NCBI RefSeq assembly: GCF_002531825.1
Contig: NZ_NWSX01000013.1
Location: forward strand, 89,139 to 153,138
Source: Rhizobium sp. J15
Lineage (GTDB): Bacteria; Pseudomonadota; Alphaproteobacteria; Rhizobiales; Rhizobiaceae
DNA length: 64,000 bases
Direction: 5' to 3'
Under the pieces are notes generated by a model. It ran no database searches. It was not told where the DNA came from and saw only the letters and a list, made by a program, of their open reading frames with translations. This document shows, in pieces, positions 35,634 to 44,616 of this stretch (position 1 is its first letter; each line of letters starts with the position of its first letter). The position numbers and the translations under genes are program-made.

Positions 35634-37313
35634 TCAGAACAACCCCTCGATATAACCCTGGTCGTTCAGGAAAATCCGCTCCGCCGAGGGTGTTTTCGGC
35701 AGGCCGGGCATCGTCATGATTTCGCCGGTAATGGCGACGACGAAGCCGGCGCCCGCCGAAAGCCGCACCTCCCGCACCGAGACGATATGGCCCTCCGGCG
35801 CGCCGCGCAGGTTCGGGTCGGTGGAGAAGGAATATTGCGTCTTCGCCATGCAGACCGGCAGCTTGCCGTAACCCTGCTCTTCCCATGTCTGCAACTGGTC
35901 GCGCACCGCCTTGTCGGCCGTCACCTCGCCGGCATGGTAGATCTTCGAGGCGACGATCTCGATCTTCTCGAACAGCGAAATATCGTCGCCATAAAGCGGC
36001 TGGAATTTCGCCTGGCCGGATTCGGCGAGCTCCACCACCTTGTGCGCCAGTTCCTCGATGCCGGCCGAACCTTTCGCCCAGTGCTGGCAAAGGATCGCTT
36101 CGGCGCCGAGCCGCGAAACGAATTCCTTCACCGCCGCGATCTCGGCATCGGTATCCGAAACGAAATGATTGATCGCGACGACCACGGGCACGCCGAAGCG
36201 GCGCACATTGGCGACATGCCGGCCGAGATTGGCGCAGCCTTTCTTCAGTGCCGCGACATCCTCCGTGCCGAGATCCTCCTTCTTCACCCCGCCATTCATC
36301 TTCAGCGCCCTGACGGTCGCCACGATGACGGCCGCATCCGGCTTTAGTCCGGCTTTGCGGCATTTGATGTTGAAGAATTTCTCGGCGCCGAGATCGGCCC
36401 CGAAGCCCGCCTCCGTCACGACGTAATCGGCAAGCTTCAGCGCCGTCTTGGTCGCCGTCACCGAATTGCAGCCATGGGCGATATTGGCGAAAGGGCCGCC
36501 ATGCACGAAGGCCGGATTGTTCTCCAGCGTCTGCACGAGGTTCGGCTGCATCGCATCTTTCAAAAGCACGGCCATGGCGCCGTCGGCTTTCAGGTCGCGC
36601 GCATGCACCGGCGTCCTGTCGAAGCGATAGCCGACGATGATGTCGCCGAGCCGCCGCTCCAGATCCTTGAGGTCTGTGGCAAGGCAGAGGATCGCCATCA
36701 CTTCCGACGCGACGGTGATGTCGAAGCCGCCCTGGCGCGGAAAGCCGTTGGCGACGCCGCCGAGCGAGGAAACCATGCTCCTCAGCGCCCGGTCGTTCAT
36801 ATCCATCACCCGCCGCCAGGTGATGCGGCGGATGTCGATATTCTCTTCGTTGCCCCAGTAGATATGGTTGTCGATCATCGCCGCCAGCAGATTGTGCGCC
36901 GAGGTGATCGCATGGAAGTCGCCGGTGAAATGCAGGTTGATGTCCTCCATCGGCACGACCTGCGCATAACCGCCGCCGGCCGCGCCGCCCTTGACGCCGA
37001 AGCAGGGGCCGAGCGAAGCCTCGCGCACGCAGACGATCGCCTTCCTGCCGATCCGGTTCAGCCCGTCGCCGAGGCCGACGGTCGTCGTCGTCTTGCCCTC
37101 GCCCGCCGGCGTCGGATTGATCGCGGTGACGAGGATCAGTTTGCCGTCCTTCTTGCCCGCCTGGCCGGCGATGAACTCGGCGCTGATCTTCGCCTTGTCG
37201 TGGCCATAGGGGACGAGCTGCTCGGCCGGGATACCGAGTTTCGCGCCGATCTCGAGGATCGGCTTCTTGGCCGCGGCGCGGGCGATTTCGATATCGGATT
37301 TGATCGATGGCAT
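35634..37313 (-). CDS. fhs: Formate-tetrahydrofolate ligase
   Basis: This 559-residue enzyme makes 10-formyltetrahydrofolate from formate, ATP and tetrahydrofolate. The P-loop [17 protein letters not shown] at about residues 67-83 is the family signature. [40 protein letters not shown] and [13 protein letters not shown] are all conserved. It is cytosolic and supplies one-carbon units for purine synthesis or formate use. Length is normal. It is convergent with the extensin-like gene across the REP pair. Confidence 0.95.
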   Translation of the reverse strand: MPSIKSDIEIARAAAKKPILEIGAKLGIPAEQLVPYGHDKAKISAEFIAGQAGKKDGKLILVTAINPTPAGEGKTTTTVGLGDGLNRIGRKAIVCVREASLGPCFGVKGGAAGGGYAQVVPMEDINLHFTGDFHAITSAHNLLAAMIDNHIYWGNEENIDIRRITWRRVMDMNDRALRSMVSSLGGVANGFPRQGGFDITVASEVMAILCLATDLKDLERRLGDIIVGYRFDRTPVHARDLKADGAMAVLLKDAMQPNLVQTLENNPAFVHGGPFANIAHGCNSVTATKTALKLADYVVTEAGFGADLGAEKFFNIKCRKAGLKPDAAVIVATVRALKMNGGVKKEDLGTEDVAALKKGCANLGRHVANVRRFGVPVVVAINHFVSDTDAEIAAVKEFVSRLGAEAILCQHWAKGSAGIEELAHKVVELAESGQAKFQPLYGDDISLFEKIEIVASKIYHAGEVTADKAVRDQLQTWEEQGYGKLPVCMAKTQYSFSTDPNLRGAPEGHIVSVREVRLSAGAGFVVAITGEIMTMPGLPKTPSAERIFLNDQGYIEGLF

Positions 37314-37467
37314 GGATGCTCCCCGTCCCGGCCTGCGCGAGAGCGGAGGCGCTTTTTCTCCCTATCGGATAGCGAAATATCGGCGGGGTGTGAATAGCGC
37401 TCGCCTTGCGGCCGCCACGCTGGATGTTTATGTGCGGTCAACGGCCGCGGCATCTCAAGGTGAAGTC

Positions 37468-37998
37468 ATGAAAGCACTGGAAATCTTCGTCGAGCGTATC
37501 ATCCTGTCGAGCCGCTGGATCCTCGTCGCCTTTTATCTGGGCCTGGTGCTGGCGCTCGCCGTCTATGCCGTGTCCTTCGGCTACAAGCTTCTGAAGATCG
37601 CCGCCGGCGTCTTCATGCTCGACGAAGCCCAGATGATCCTTGCCATGCTGAGCCTGATCGATGCGGCCCTCGTCGCAAGCCTGATCGTCATGGTGATGAT
37701 TTCGGGCTACGAGAATTTCGTCAGCCGCTTCGACGAGGCCGACGGCGCCGACAACGAGGTCTCCTTCCTCGGCAAGCTCGATTCAGGCAGCCTCAAGATC
37801 AAGGTCGCCTCCTCGATCGTTGCCATCTCCTCCATTCACCTGCTGCAGGTCTTCCTCAATGCCGACAAATACGAGGATGGCAAGATCATGTGGCTGACGC
37901 TGATGCACCTCGCCTTCGTCGCCTCCGCCGTCATGCTCGGCTTCCTCGAGAAGCTGATGAGTGTCACGTCGAAAAATGATCTGAAGGATAAGGACTGA
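37468..37998 (+). CDS. UPF0114/TIGR00645 family membrane protein (YqhA-like)
   Basis: This 176-residue protein has about four hydrophobic segments and the family start MKALEIFVERIILSSRWILVAFYLGL. Internal signatures are FMLDEAQMILAMLSLIDAALV, YENFVSRFDEADG and SLKIKVASSIVAISSIHLLQ. The function of UPF0114 is unknown; YqhA in E. coli is an inner-membrane protein. CAAGGTGAAG precedes the ATG at 37468. It is convergent with the tandem-domain protein gene 56 bases downstream. Confidence 0.9.
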   Translation: MKALEIFVERIILSSRWILVAFYLGLVLALAVYAVSFGYKLLKIAAGVFMLDEAQMILAMLSLIDAALVASLIVMVMISGYENFVSRFDEADGADNEVSFLGKLDSGSLKIKVASSIVAISSIHLLQVFLNADKYEDGKIMWLTLMHLAFVASAVMLGFLEKLMSVTSKNDLKDKD

Positions 37999-38054
37999 CG
38001 AGCCGCACGAAGACGGCTTCAGGCGGGTGGCGAGAGCACTTTCGCAGTCCGATA

Positions 38055-39743
38055 TCAGTTCGCCAGGGCGGTAGGAGCGATTTCAGCCTTTTGATTCCTG
38101 GGGCATTGGAGACTTTCCTTCGCCTGCGGTCCACAGACATGCAAGCCGGGCTCTTCCTCATAAGGGATAACGCCGTTGATGATACCGAGCGCCATCGCTT
38201 GGGAATCAAGAAGATCGCCTCTGCCGCTGGGTGGCGTGATCATCATCGTGTCGAATGCCTCGGCACTCACGCCCATCTCTTGGAAATAGGCGAGAAATTT
38301 CTCACGCTCAGCCTTTGTTAGCTCGCTCTTCCCAGGTTGATTGAGGCCGATGGCGGAATTTCCCACGAGCCGCGGCGTTCCACCCATCAGCACAAAGCTG
38401 CAGCTCGAAAAGCAGTACGCGCCGCCGGCAAAAACCTCGCCCTCGGTCGGCCCGCTCTTGGCCATGCTCGCCTTGCAGCGCGGATCCTGCATCGGGCAAT
38501 TCGGCAACCGCGTTCTGCCAACGGAGGTTTCCAGGCCTGCGGTACGGATCATGCGCCCCATCACAAAAGCCGCATCCACGTCGCCACCAAAGGACTGAAG
38601 GACGATCGGCAGCTTTCTTCCACCGAGCGTCTTCAAGATCGCTTCGAGCTGAGCCGGGGTATCCGGCGTGATGTCTCCATCAGCGGAAATCCACTGCCTG
38701 CATTCTTCCTGGCAATTGCCATCGGACATCAGCAGGAAATCCATGGGGCCGGTTTTCGGCAGGCTCTCGCTCGTCGCTCCGGACGCATTCTGGGGCGGAC
38801 TGTCAAGTACCGGTGCATTAACCGAAGGCGTCCCGACGTCCCGCCGGCCGTGGCAGACGGCCTCGGCGGCTGCATCCGCCGCGCAGAGCGGCATGCCCGG
38901 CCACTCATTGTAGGACAGCATGTCGGTCATCAGGCCTATGCGCATTGCCTCTGCGGGCGGCACGATCTTGATGCTGTCGGGCGTGGCGCTCATCAGCAGA
39001 TCGACCAGATCCTGATCGACGCCCATTTCCTTCAAATAGGCCGTCAGTGCGGCGCTGGCCTTTTTGCCGAGCTTCGTGGAACTGCTCTTGCCAGCTGACT
39101 TGCGCCCGACTTCCTTGCGGGAGATTTCCTTCTTCTTGCCGTTCACGATCTTGTATTCGATGCGGTAGGAGACACGCACCCGGCTATAGACCGTCGTGAT
39201 CTGGTGGACGCCGATGAGAGCCCATTGCGACGCGACGCGCGACGTACCGCCGGCGAACGCCAGCGGACAGGCGGAAAAGCAGTAGGCGCCGTCCGAATAG
39301 GTGTTGCCGATCGCGGTCCCATCCTTTGCGATGGCGGCATCGCAACGCATATCGTCCGCCGGGCAGCCCTTCAGCCGCGTGCCGCCGACCGCCGTTTCGA
39401 GACCCGCCTTGCGGATCATCCGGCCCATCGCATAGGCCGCATCGACGTCACCGCCTTCGGAACGGAAAACCACCGGCGGTTTTCTGCCGCCGATCTTCTT
39501 CAGGATTTTCCTGAGCTGAGCCGGCGTATCGGCGGTTATCCGCCCCTCTGCCGATATCCACCCCGGACAGTCTTCCACGCAGAGAGGATGGTGCACGAGA
39601 ATGAACCGCATCGGCGGCTGCCCCGCGGACTTCTTCTTCTCGGCAGCCAGCGAGGCGGCTCCGGTCGGCAAGGTCAGAAACAACAGAACAAGTAATAACA
39701 GCGAAAACAGATACTTCACGAAAAAAGAATTCGCACCACGCAC
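38055..39743 (-). CDS. Secreted tandem ClpP/crotonase-fold protein
   Basis: This 562-residue protein has an N-terminal signal (KYLFSLLLLVLLFLTLPTGAASLA) and two homologous domains at about residues 45-290 and 330-545. Each has a Cys-rich start, WISA-x-G-x-I-T-x-DTPAQL, a GGDVDAA stretch, GRMIR-x-AGLET, then AYCFSAC or AYCFSSC. In domain 1, Ser157, His180 (IGVHQ) and Asp256 could form a ClpP-like triad. In domain 2, Ser446 remains, but the His is Asn468 and the Asp appears to be Pro. Paired Cys residues suggest disulphides. The GTG start at 39743 is the best available, with GAGG about ten bases upstream. Substrate is unknown. Confidence 0.8.
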   Translation of the reverse strand: MRGANSFFVKYLFSLLLLVLLFLTLPTGAASLAAEKKKSAGQPPMRFILVHHPLCVEDCPGWISAEGRITADTPAQLRKILKKIGGRKPPVVFRSEGGDVDAAYAMGRMIRKAGLETAVGGTRLKGCPADDMRCDAAIAKDGTAIGNTYSDGAYCFSACPLAFAGGTSRVASQWALIGVHQITTVYSRVRVSYRIEYKIVNGKKKEISRKEVGRKSAGKSSSTKLGKKASAALTAYLKEMGVDQDLVDLLMSATPDSIKIVPPAEAMRIGLMTDMLSYNEWPGMPLCAADAAAEAVCHGRRDVGTPSVNAPVLDSPPQNASGATSESLPKTGPMDFLLMSDGNCQEECRQWISADGDITPDTPAQLEAILKTLGGRKLPIVLQSFGGDVDAAFVMGRMIRTAGLETSVGRTRLPNCPMQDPRCKASMAKSGPTEGEVFAGGAYCFSSCSFVLMGGTPRLVGNSAIGLNQPGKSELTKAEREKFLAYFQEMGVSAEAFDTMMITPPSGRGDLLDSQAMALGIINGVIPYEEEPGLHVCGPQAKESLQCPRNQKAEIAPTALAN

Positions 39744-40075
39744 GATTAAATCGCCTCAATTATACATGACGATACGCTTAGCAATTGCATCGATTTCCAG
39801 CAAGCCGGATTTCAACATGGCTTGCCGCCCGGCCCCTCCCTCATCTGATTCTCTTCCTGGCCGGCATGGGCAGGATCGCGGCAATCCCTTCACGGAAGAA
39901 GTCAAAGATACCACAACGCTACTTACGTAAGCGGCAGCTCAACCGAGACGGGCGCAGTTGTGACTAATTTTTCACAATTTGAATTAATCGCCTTCTGCAA
40001 AGGCAATTGGGACTAGCATCCGGCCGCGTTTCTGTATTTGATAGCGGTAACATTAGGCTGGCTGGGGGCGTTTAA
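39744..40075. other. Intergenic region upstream of LuxR gene
   Basis: This 332-base region holds no supported gene. It contains a perfect CTTACGTAAG palindrome (39922-39931), a 20-bp dyad (39958-39977) and A/T-rich stretches that could hold promoters for both divergent genes. Confidence 0.6.
39958..39977. promoter_or_regulatory. 20-bp dyad upstream of the LuxR regulator
   Basis: TTGTGA and TCACAA are separated by eight bases, forming a 20-bp dyad about 100 bases before the LuxR gene. The length resembles LuxR-type sites; the half-sites also resemble CRP/FNR half-sites, but the spacer is eight rather than six. Confidence 0.5.
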
Positions 40076-40801
40076 ATGTCTTACATGACTACCTCTGAAA
40101 GACAGTCAATGCTTTCGGCGGAACTTGCGGCGGCGCGAACGCGCGGTCTGTTTGCACAGGCGCTCGGCAGAATATCGGCAGCCTTCGGGCTCTCGAATGC
40201 GACGGTGATGCACGCCCCCTCGCCGGAAGACCTGCTCCTGAAACCCCTGCTGATCGAGAGTTCGCTTCCTGCCGGCTATGTCAGGGATTTCGACCGCACG
40301 CATATGATGCGCGGCTGCCCTTTCGGCCTGCGGCTGCGGGAGTCGGCCGCGCCGCAGGCCTGGCACCTGAACGATGCGGTCAATGGCCAGGCCTTTCCGG
40401 CCGAGCTGCGCGCCCTGATGCTGCGCCATGCCATACCGGCCGGCTTTGCCATGCCGGCCATCGCCGCCGACGGCCAGCGCCTGGTCTTCTGGTTCTGCGG
40501 CGAGCGTGCGGCCCTCAGCCAGAGCGAGGTCAACGAGCTGGCGATGATCACGCTTCACGCCCTCGATGCGTATAATGCCGTCAGGCGCAACGAAGAAAGC
40601 GCGCACAACGCGCTGTCGGCGCGCGAACTGGAGGTTGTCCGCTGGACGGCGCAGGGCAAGACCTCGATCGAGATCGGCCAGATCCTGACGCTGTCGGATC
40701 ATACGGTGAACGCCTACATGACCAACGCGATCAAAAAACTCGATTGCGTCAACCGCACCCAGTTGGTAGCAAAAGCCATCCGATTGAAGCTGATCAGCTG
40801 A
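40076..40801 (+). CDS. LuxR-family transcriptional regulator
   Basis: This 241-residue regulator has a C-terminal LuxR helix-turn-helix in LSARELEVVRWTAQGKTSIEIGQILTLSDHTVNAYMTNAIKKLDCVNRTQLVAKAI (about residues 180-235). The N-terminal 170 residues resemble an autoinducer-binding-type domain only loosely, and I cannot see the usual full set of acyl-homoserine-lactone ligands. No luxI gene is nearby. A GGGGG sequence precedes the ATG. The next gene, 47 bases on, encodes a PAS-like protein and may be co-transcribed. Confidence 0.87.
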   Translation: MSYMTTSERQSMLSAELAAARTRGLFAQALGRISAAFGLSNATVMHAPSPEDLLLKPLLIESSLPAGYVRDFDRTHMMRGCPFGLRLRESAAPQAWHLNDAVNGQAFPAELRALMLRHAIPAGFAMPAIAADGQRLVFWFCGERAALSQSEVNELAMITLHALDAYNAVRRNEESAHNALSARELEVVRWTAQGKTSIEIGQILTLSDHTVNAYMTNAIKKLDCVNRTQLVAKAIRLKLIS

Positions 40802-40848
40802 GGAATCAGAAGAGAGTCAGCACGTCGTCCCGTGACCTGGGGGAAAAC

Positions 40849-41310
40849 GTGCCTCTGCGCTTCGAACAGTCTGTCATCGACAAGATTGCGCAATCCCGCG
40901 CCCATATCGGCATCACCGACGCGGAAATCGTCCAGATGCTCGCGGCCTATCGCCTTTTCGGCTTCTGGCGCATCGACATCGAAACGGGACATTTCTTCGC
41001 GAGCGAGGATGTGCACACGATCTTCGACCTCCCCTATAGCGACGGCCCGGTCAATCTCGCCGAGCTGATGTCGCGCATCCACGCGGAGGACCGCAGCCTG
41101 ATCGCCGAAACCTTCGAGCAGGCGAGCCTTCACGGCACCGGCTTCCATTTCGTCTATCGCGTCGACAACCGGCTCGGCGGCTACAAGCTGGTGCGCAGCG
41201 TCGGCCGCTTCCGCGACGATGCAAGCGGCGGCGGCATCGTCGGCGTCACCTATGAATTCGTCGAGAAACTGCGCGTCGTCGGCTTCGAGGACGATGCGCG
41301 GCCCCGCTGA
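40849..41310 (+). CDS. PAS-like sensory domain protein
   Basis: A GTG at 40849 preceded by GGGGGAAAA gives a 153-residue protein. Residues from about 35 to 145 look like a PAS domain, with FGFWRIDIETGHFFASEDVHTIFDLPYSDG, then LAELMSRIHAEDR, and FHFVYRVDNRLGGYKLVRSVGRFRDD, then GIVGVTYEFVE. No kinase, cyclase or DNA-binding domain follows, so it is a stand-alone PAS protein. It is encoded just after the LuxR gene and may sense a signal for it or for another partner. Confidence 0.78.
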   Translation: MPLRFEQSVIDKIAQSRAHIGITDAEIVQMLAAYRLFGFWRIDIETGHFFASEDVHTIFDLPYSDGPVNLAELMSRIHAEDRSLIAETFEQASLHGTGFHFVYRVDNRLGGYKLVRSVGRFRDDASGGGIVGVTYEFVEKLRVVGFEDDARPR

Positions 41311-41316
41311 AACATT

Positions 41317-42447
41317 TTACCGGTCGAGCACAGACCGGATCTCGACGAGGTTCGAGCGCACCCTGAGAATATAGAAGCCCATGGTGGCGAGATGGCTCGG
41401 CATGATCCAGCCGTCCTCGCGCCCGTTCGAGATGATCGCCGGCTGGATGCGCAGCGCCGCCTGGAACTGCCGCGTCGTGCCGCCCCAGATCGCGCCGAGA
41501 TTACGCTCCTGAACCACCTGCGAGAAATCCGCCTGCGCTGCGGTCAGGATGGCGTAATAGGCATAGAGCTGGCCGTAGGCGAACCAGAACCGGTCGTCGG
41601 CACGCGTGTCGAACCAGCCGCGATTGTGGTGTTCCGAGCGCTCGGCGAGGATGTCGGAGGTGCTGCCGAGATCGTTGGCGATGCGGTCGATGAACTGCAT
41701 CAGATTGTCGGCGCGGCCGTCGAAAATGGCATTGCAGGCAGCAAGATCGGTGTTGAACTTGCGCAGGTCTCCGATTGCCGTGCGGTAGTAGGACGGCGTC
41801 GGCGTCTTCGGCCCGAAAGGATTGAGGCCGAAATACCAGCTGTATTCGTCGAATTGCAGATTGCCGCGCGCGCGCTGCAGATCGTTGTTGATGCCCGACG
41901 TGCCGCGCACGCGCCCGAGCGTATCGACGAGCTCCGCCGAGGTCCGGCGAACCGCCTGGTTGATGCCGCGCTGGAAGGAGGCCTTGTTATCGAGGAAGGG
42001 CGTATGATCCCAGTCGATGCCGAAGAAGCCCATCTTGTAGAGCAGCATGGAGGAAATCCATGCGTTCTGGTTGACGTTGAAATCGGTCAGGTCGGCCGTG
42101 ACGTCGACGATGGCCGAGCGCTGGCAGGTCTTGGCGGCGCCGGCGCCGCTCCCCTCGGCAACCGGCAGCTCCTGCCCGGCGGGAACCTTGCGTTCGGAAA
42201 GCCGATATTGATCGACGAAGGCGGTGTTGAAATTCGTCCAGACCTGCGTCTGCCAGAAGAAATAGCCGTATAGCACGACGAAGAGCGCGACGAATGCGAT
42301 GATCGGCAAGCGGATCATCCAGCTCCGGCGCTGATACCAGCCATGCGCGGCGAGGAAGGGCCAGAAGGCCCAGGCGAAAAAGAGGCGGGCCCAGCGGCCG
42401 ACCGTCTGGCCGATCAGCCTGAAAAAACCGGCTATCCGGTCAAGCAT
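41317..42447 (-). CDS. DUF2333 family protein
   Basis: This 376-residue protein has one membrane segment near residues 46-68 (LPIIAFVALFVVLYGYFFW). It continues with a large periplasmic or cytosolic domain that starts VWTNFNTAFVDQYRLSE and includes DLTDFNVNQNAWISSMLLYKMGFFGIDWDHTPFLDNK, both DUF2333 signatures. The protein is conserved in proteobacteria, but the function is unknown to me. It is convergent with the PAS gene and may share a transcript with the 357-residue protein upstream, although 190 bases and a palindrome separate them. Confidence 0.82.
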   Translation of the reverse strand: MLDRIAGFFRLIGQTVGRWARLFFAWAFWPFLAAHGWYQRRSWMIRLPIIAFVALFVVLYGYFFWQTQVWTNFNTAFVDQYRLSERKVPAGQELPVAEGSGAGAAKTCQRSAIVDVTADLTDFNVNQNAWISSMLLYKMGFFGIDWDHTPFLDNKASFQRGINQAVRRTSAELVDTLGRVRGTSGINNDLQRARGNLQFDEYSWYFGLNPFGPKTPTPSYYRTAIGDLRKFNTDLAACNAIFDGRADNLMQFIDRIANDLGSTSDILAERSEHHNRGWFDTRADDRFWFAYGQLYAYYAILTAAQADFSQVVQERNLGAIWGGTTRQFQAALRIQPAIISNGREDGWIMPSHLATMGFYILRVRSNLVEIRSVLDR

Positions 42448-42475
42448 CGTCGTCTCCTGTCAGGCGAGGCGAACA

Positions 42476-42519
42476 CTACAGCGCCGCGCGTCTTTTTAGA
42501 CGCGCTAAGGACGCCGTAG
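42476..42519. repeat. 44-bp palindromic repeat, copy 2
   Basis: It matches 41 of 44 bases of the copy at 16535-16578, begins CTACAGCGCC and ends GACGCCGTAG. It is entirely intergenic here. Confidence 0.88.
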
Positions 42520-42637
42520 CACTTTGGGTAGGACATCGCCGCCCCGTTGCATCCACATATGCGCTCGATGGGCCGAGCACAACACGAGCCGCTCGATTTT
42601 TGCGAATGAAAGCAGCGCGGATCGCGCGCTTCACGGC

Positions 42638-43711
42638 TCAGGAGCGCAGGAAAGGCAGGCTGAAGCGGAAGGACCTGCGAGCCGTATCGATGAGCGGCGC
42701 TCCCGGAGTTCCCGGCGACGGCTCGGCATAAGCGGGAAACTTTCCTGCCGCTTCGAGGTCGGCGCGGCTCTTGCGCCGTTCCAGATCTTGAGCGACCAGC
42801 ATGCCCTTCTCGAACAGCCGGATGGGGGATGCGATATCGGGAAAGAATTCCGGCTTGATCCTGACCTTCATGCCCGGCCGGTCGGTATCGACCTGCGCCT
42901 GATAGATGAGCAGCCGTTCCTCGACATCGATCATCAGCTTGCGCAGCAGCACGTTGCAGGCGCCGATCCGGCCGTTCAGTGAATCGACGAAGGCCTGGAA
43001 CAGCGTGATGAAGCGCTCGCGCCGCTGGCTGTCGTCCCGCATCACGTGCTCTTCGGCGGAAATGCGCTCCGCCTCCGCCTTCAGCGCCCGCCGCTCCGCC
43101 TCCATCTGCTCCCAATGCGCCCGGTTGCCGTAGACGCCGATACGGCCCTGCGTCGTCAGCGCCTTGGCGTTCAGCTCCTTCATTTTCAGGCGGGCGATAT
43201 CGATGGAATCGACCAGCCGGCGCCGGTGCTCGACGATCGAGACGAGGCTGTGTTCGGCGGCCTTGTGCAGTTCGATGATCGCGGCGCGCTGGCTGGCGAT
43301 CAGCCTCGCGAGCGCATCCGATTTCGTCAGGAGGTCGAGCAGCCGATCGATGACAGGCGCCTCGCGCACGCGCTCGGTATACATGCGCCACATCCGCTGG
43401 CGCGACGTCCAGCCGGCCATTTTCTCGCGCAGCGTCAATCCGCGGAAACTGTCGAGATCGGCCGAAACCTCCGCCGTCATATGGTCGAGCGAAAAGACCA
43501 ACTCGGCAAGCAGCGCATCGAGAGCGGCGCTATCGGCGATATGGGCCTGGAAGCGGGCATTCTGCTCGAGGAAGGCCTCGTCGGCCGAATGGGCTTCATC
43601 GCTGTTGAAGGCACGGATGCAGCCTGCGCAATAGGCTCCCTCGGCCGCGATCTTTTCGGCAAGGCCGCCTGCGGCCTCGTACTGGCTGTCGAATGGCGGG
43701 GGCTTGCGCAC
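42638..43711 (-). CDS. Hypothetical helical protein (357 aa)
   Basis: This 357-residue protein is strongly helical, with long runs of Glu, Arg, Ala and Leu suggesting coiled coils at about residues 125-240. There is no signal peptide or membrane segment. A CAGC motif near residue 28 (AYCAGC) is the only obvious Cys pair. The Pro-rich segment PAYAEPSPGTPGAP precedes the C-terminus. I do not recognise a family. It lies between DUF2333 and tdk on the minus strand. A role cannot be assigned. Confidence 0.7.
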   Translation of the reverse strand: MRKPPPFDSQYEAAGGLAEKIAAEGAYCAGCIRAFNSDEAHSADEAFLEQNARFQAHIADSAALDALLAELVFSLDHMTAEVSADLDSFRGLTLREKMAGWTSRQRMWRMYTERVREAPVIDRLLDLLTKSDALARLIASQRAAIIELHKAAEHSLVSIVEHRRRLVDSIDIARLKMKELNAKALTTQGRIGVYGNRAHWEQMEAERRALKAEAERISAEEHVMRDDSQRRERFITLFQAFVDSLNGRIGACNVLLRKLMIDVEERLLIYQAQVDTDRPGMKVRIKPEFFPDIASPIRLFEKGMLVAQDLERRKSRADLEAAGKFPAYAEPSPGTPGAPLIDTARRSFRFSLPFLRS

Positions 43712-43779
43712 CTGATCTCTCCAGGGAATCTCCTGCCCGGTAAGCTAGTCGCTTATCGCGCCAAAGAAAACAGACGGCT

Positions 43780-44382
43780 TCAGACAGGCTCGGCGATCCA
43801 GGCGCCGTTCATCTCGTCGTCCCAGTGCCTGCGGCAAAGCGAGACATATTTCTCGTTGCCGCCGACGTCGATCTGCGCGCCTTCGTGCAGCACCTTGCCC
43901 TGCGCGTCGAGCCGCACCACCATCGTCGCCTTGCGCCCGCAATGGCAGATCGTGCGCACCTCGCGCATTTCGTCGGCGATCGCCAGAAGCTCCTGCGAGG
44001 CCGGAAACAGCTTGCCCTGAAAATCGGTTCTGAGCCCGTAGACCATGACGGGGATGCCGAGCCTGTCGACGATGCGGGCGAGTTGCCAGACATGGAGGGG
44101 CGTCATGAAATGCGCCTCGTCGACGAAGATGCAGGAGATCGGCGCCCCTTCGCCGCTCAGCGCCATGATCAGCTGGAACAGATCCTCGTCCGGCTCGAAG
44201 GGAATGGCGCTCGACTCCAGCCCGATCCTGGAGCCGATGACGCCCCGGCCGGCGCGCTCGTCGAAGGCCGCGATCAGCTGGACCGTGCGCATGCCGCGCT
44301 CCTGATAATTATAGGAGGCCTGCAGCAGCATGGTCGATTTGCCGGCGTTCATCGTCGAATAGTTGAAATAGAGCTTTGCCAT
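43780..44382 (-). CDS. tdk: Thymidine kinase (TK1 type)
   Basis: This 200-residue enzyme phosphorylates thymidine in pyrimidine salvage. The P-loop STMNAGKSTMLLQAS is at about residues 9-23, IFVDEAHF carries the catalytic-region Asp-Glu near residue 86, and the C-terminal zinc-type cysteines appear in ICHCG and SLCRRH. The lasso-type region is GAQIDVGGNEKYVSLC. Length is normal. It is transcribed alone, and the start at 44382 is supported by AAGGAGAC upstream. Confidence 0.93.
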   Translation of the reverse strand: MAKLYFNYSTMNAGKSTMLLQASYNYQERGMRTVQLIAAFDERAGRGVIGSRIGLESSAIPFEPDEDLFQLIMALSGEGAPISCIFVDEAHFMTPLHVWQLARIVDRLGIPVMVYGLRTDFQGKLFPASQELLAIADEMREVRTICHCGRKATMVVRLDAQGKVLHEGAQIDVGGNEKYVSLCRRHWDDEMNGAWIAEPV

Positions 44383-44616
44383 CGATGTCTCCTTGATCGG
44401 TTATTGAAAGCTCGCACCGGCAAAGAAAAGACCCGTGACGGCAATAATCACAGGAATCGACGCCTAAAGGCCGCCCTCAGTCGCGAAAACCGGCGACCGC
44501 GAAAAATCTGCAAACGTCGCAATCGCACCCGCCGATACGACGCAAACACACTGAGGTCGCTTGTCAAACTGGGCTATTGGTGATTGGCTTGGGGACCTAA
44601 AGACTGGGAGTCTAAA

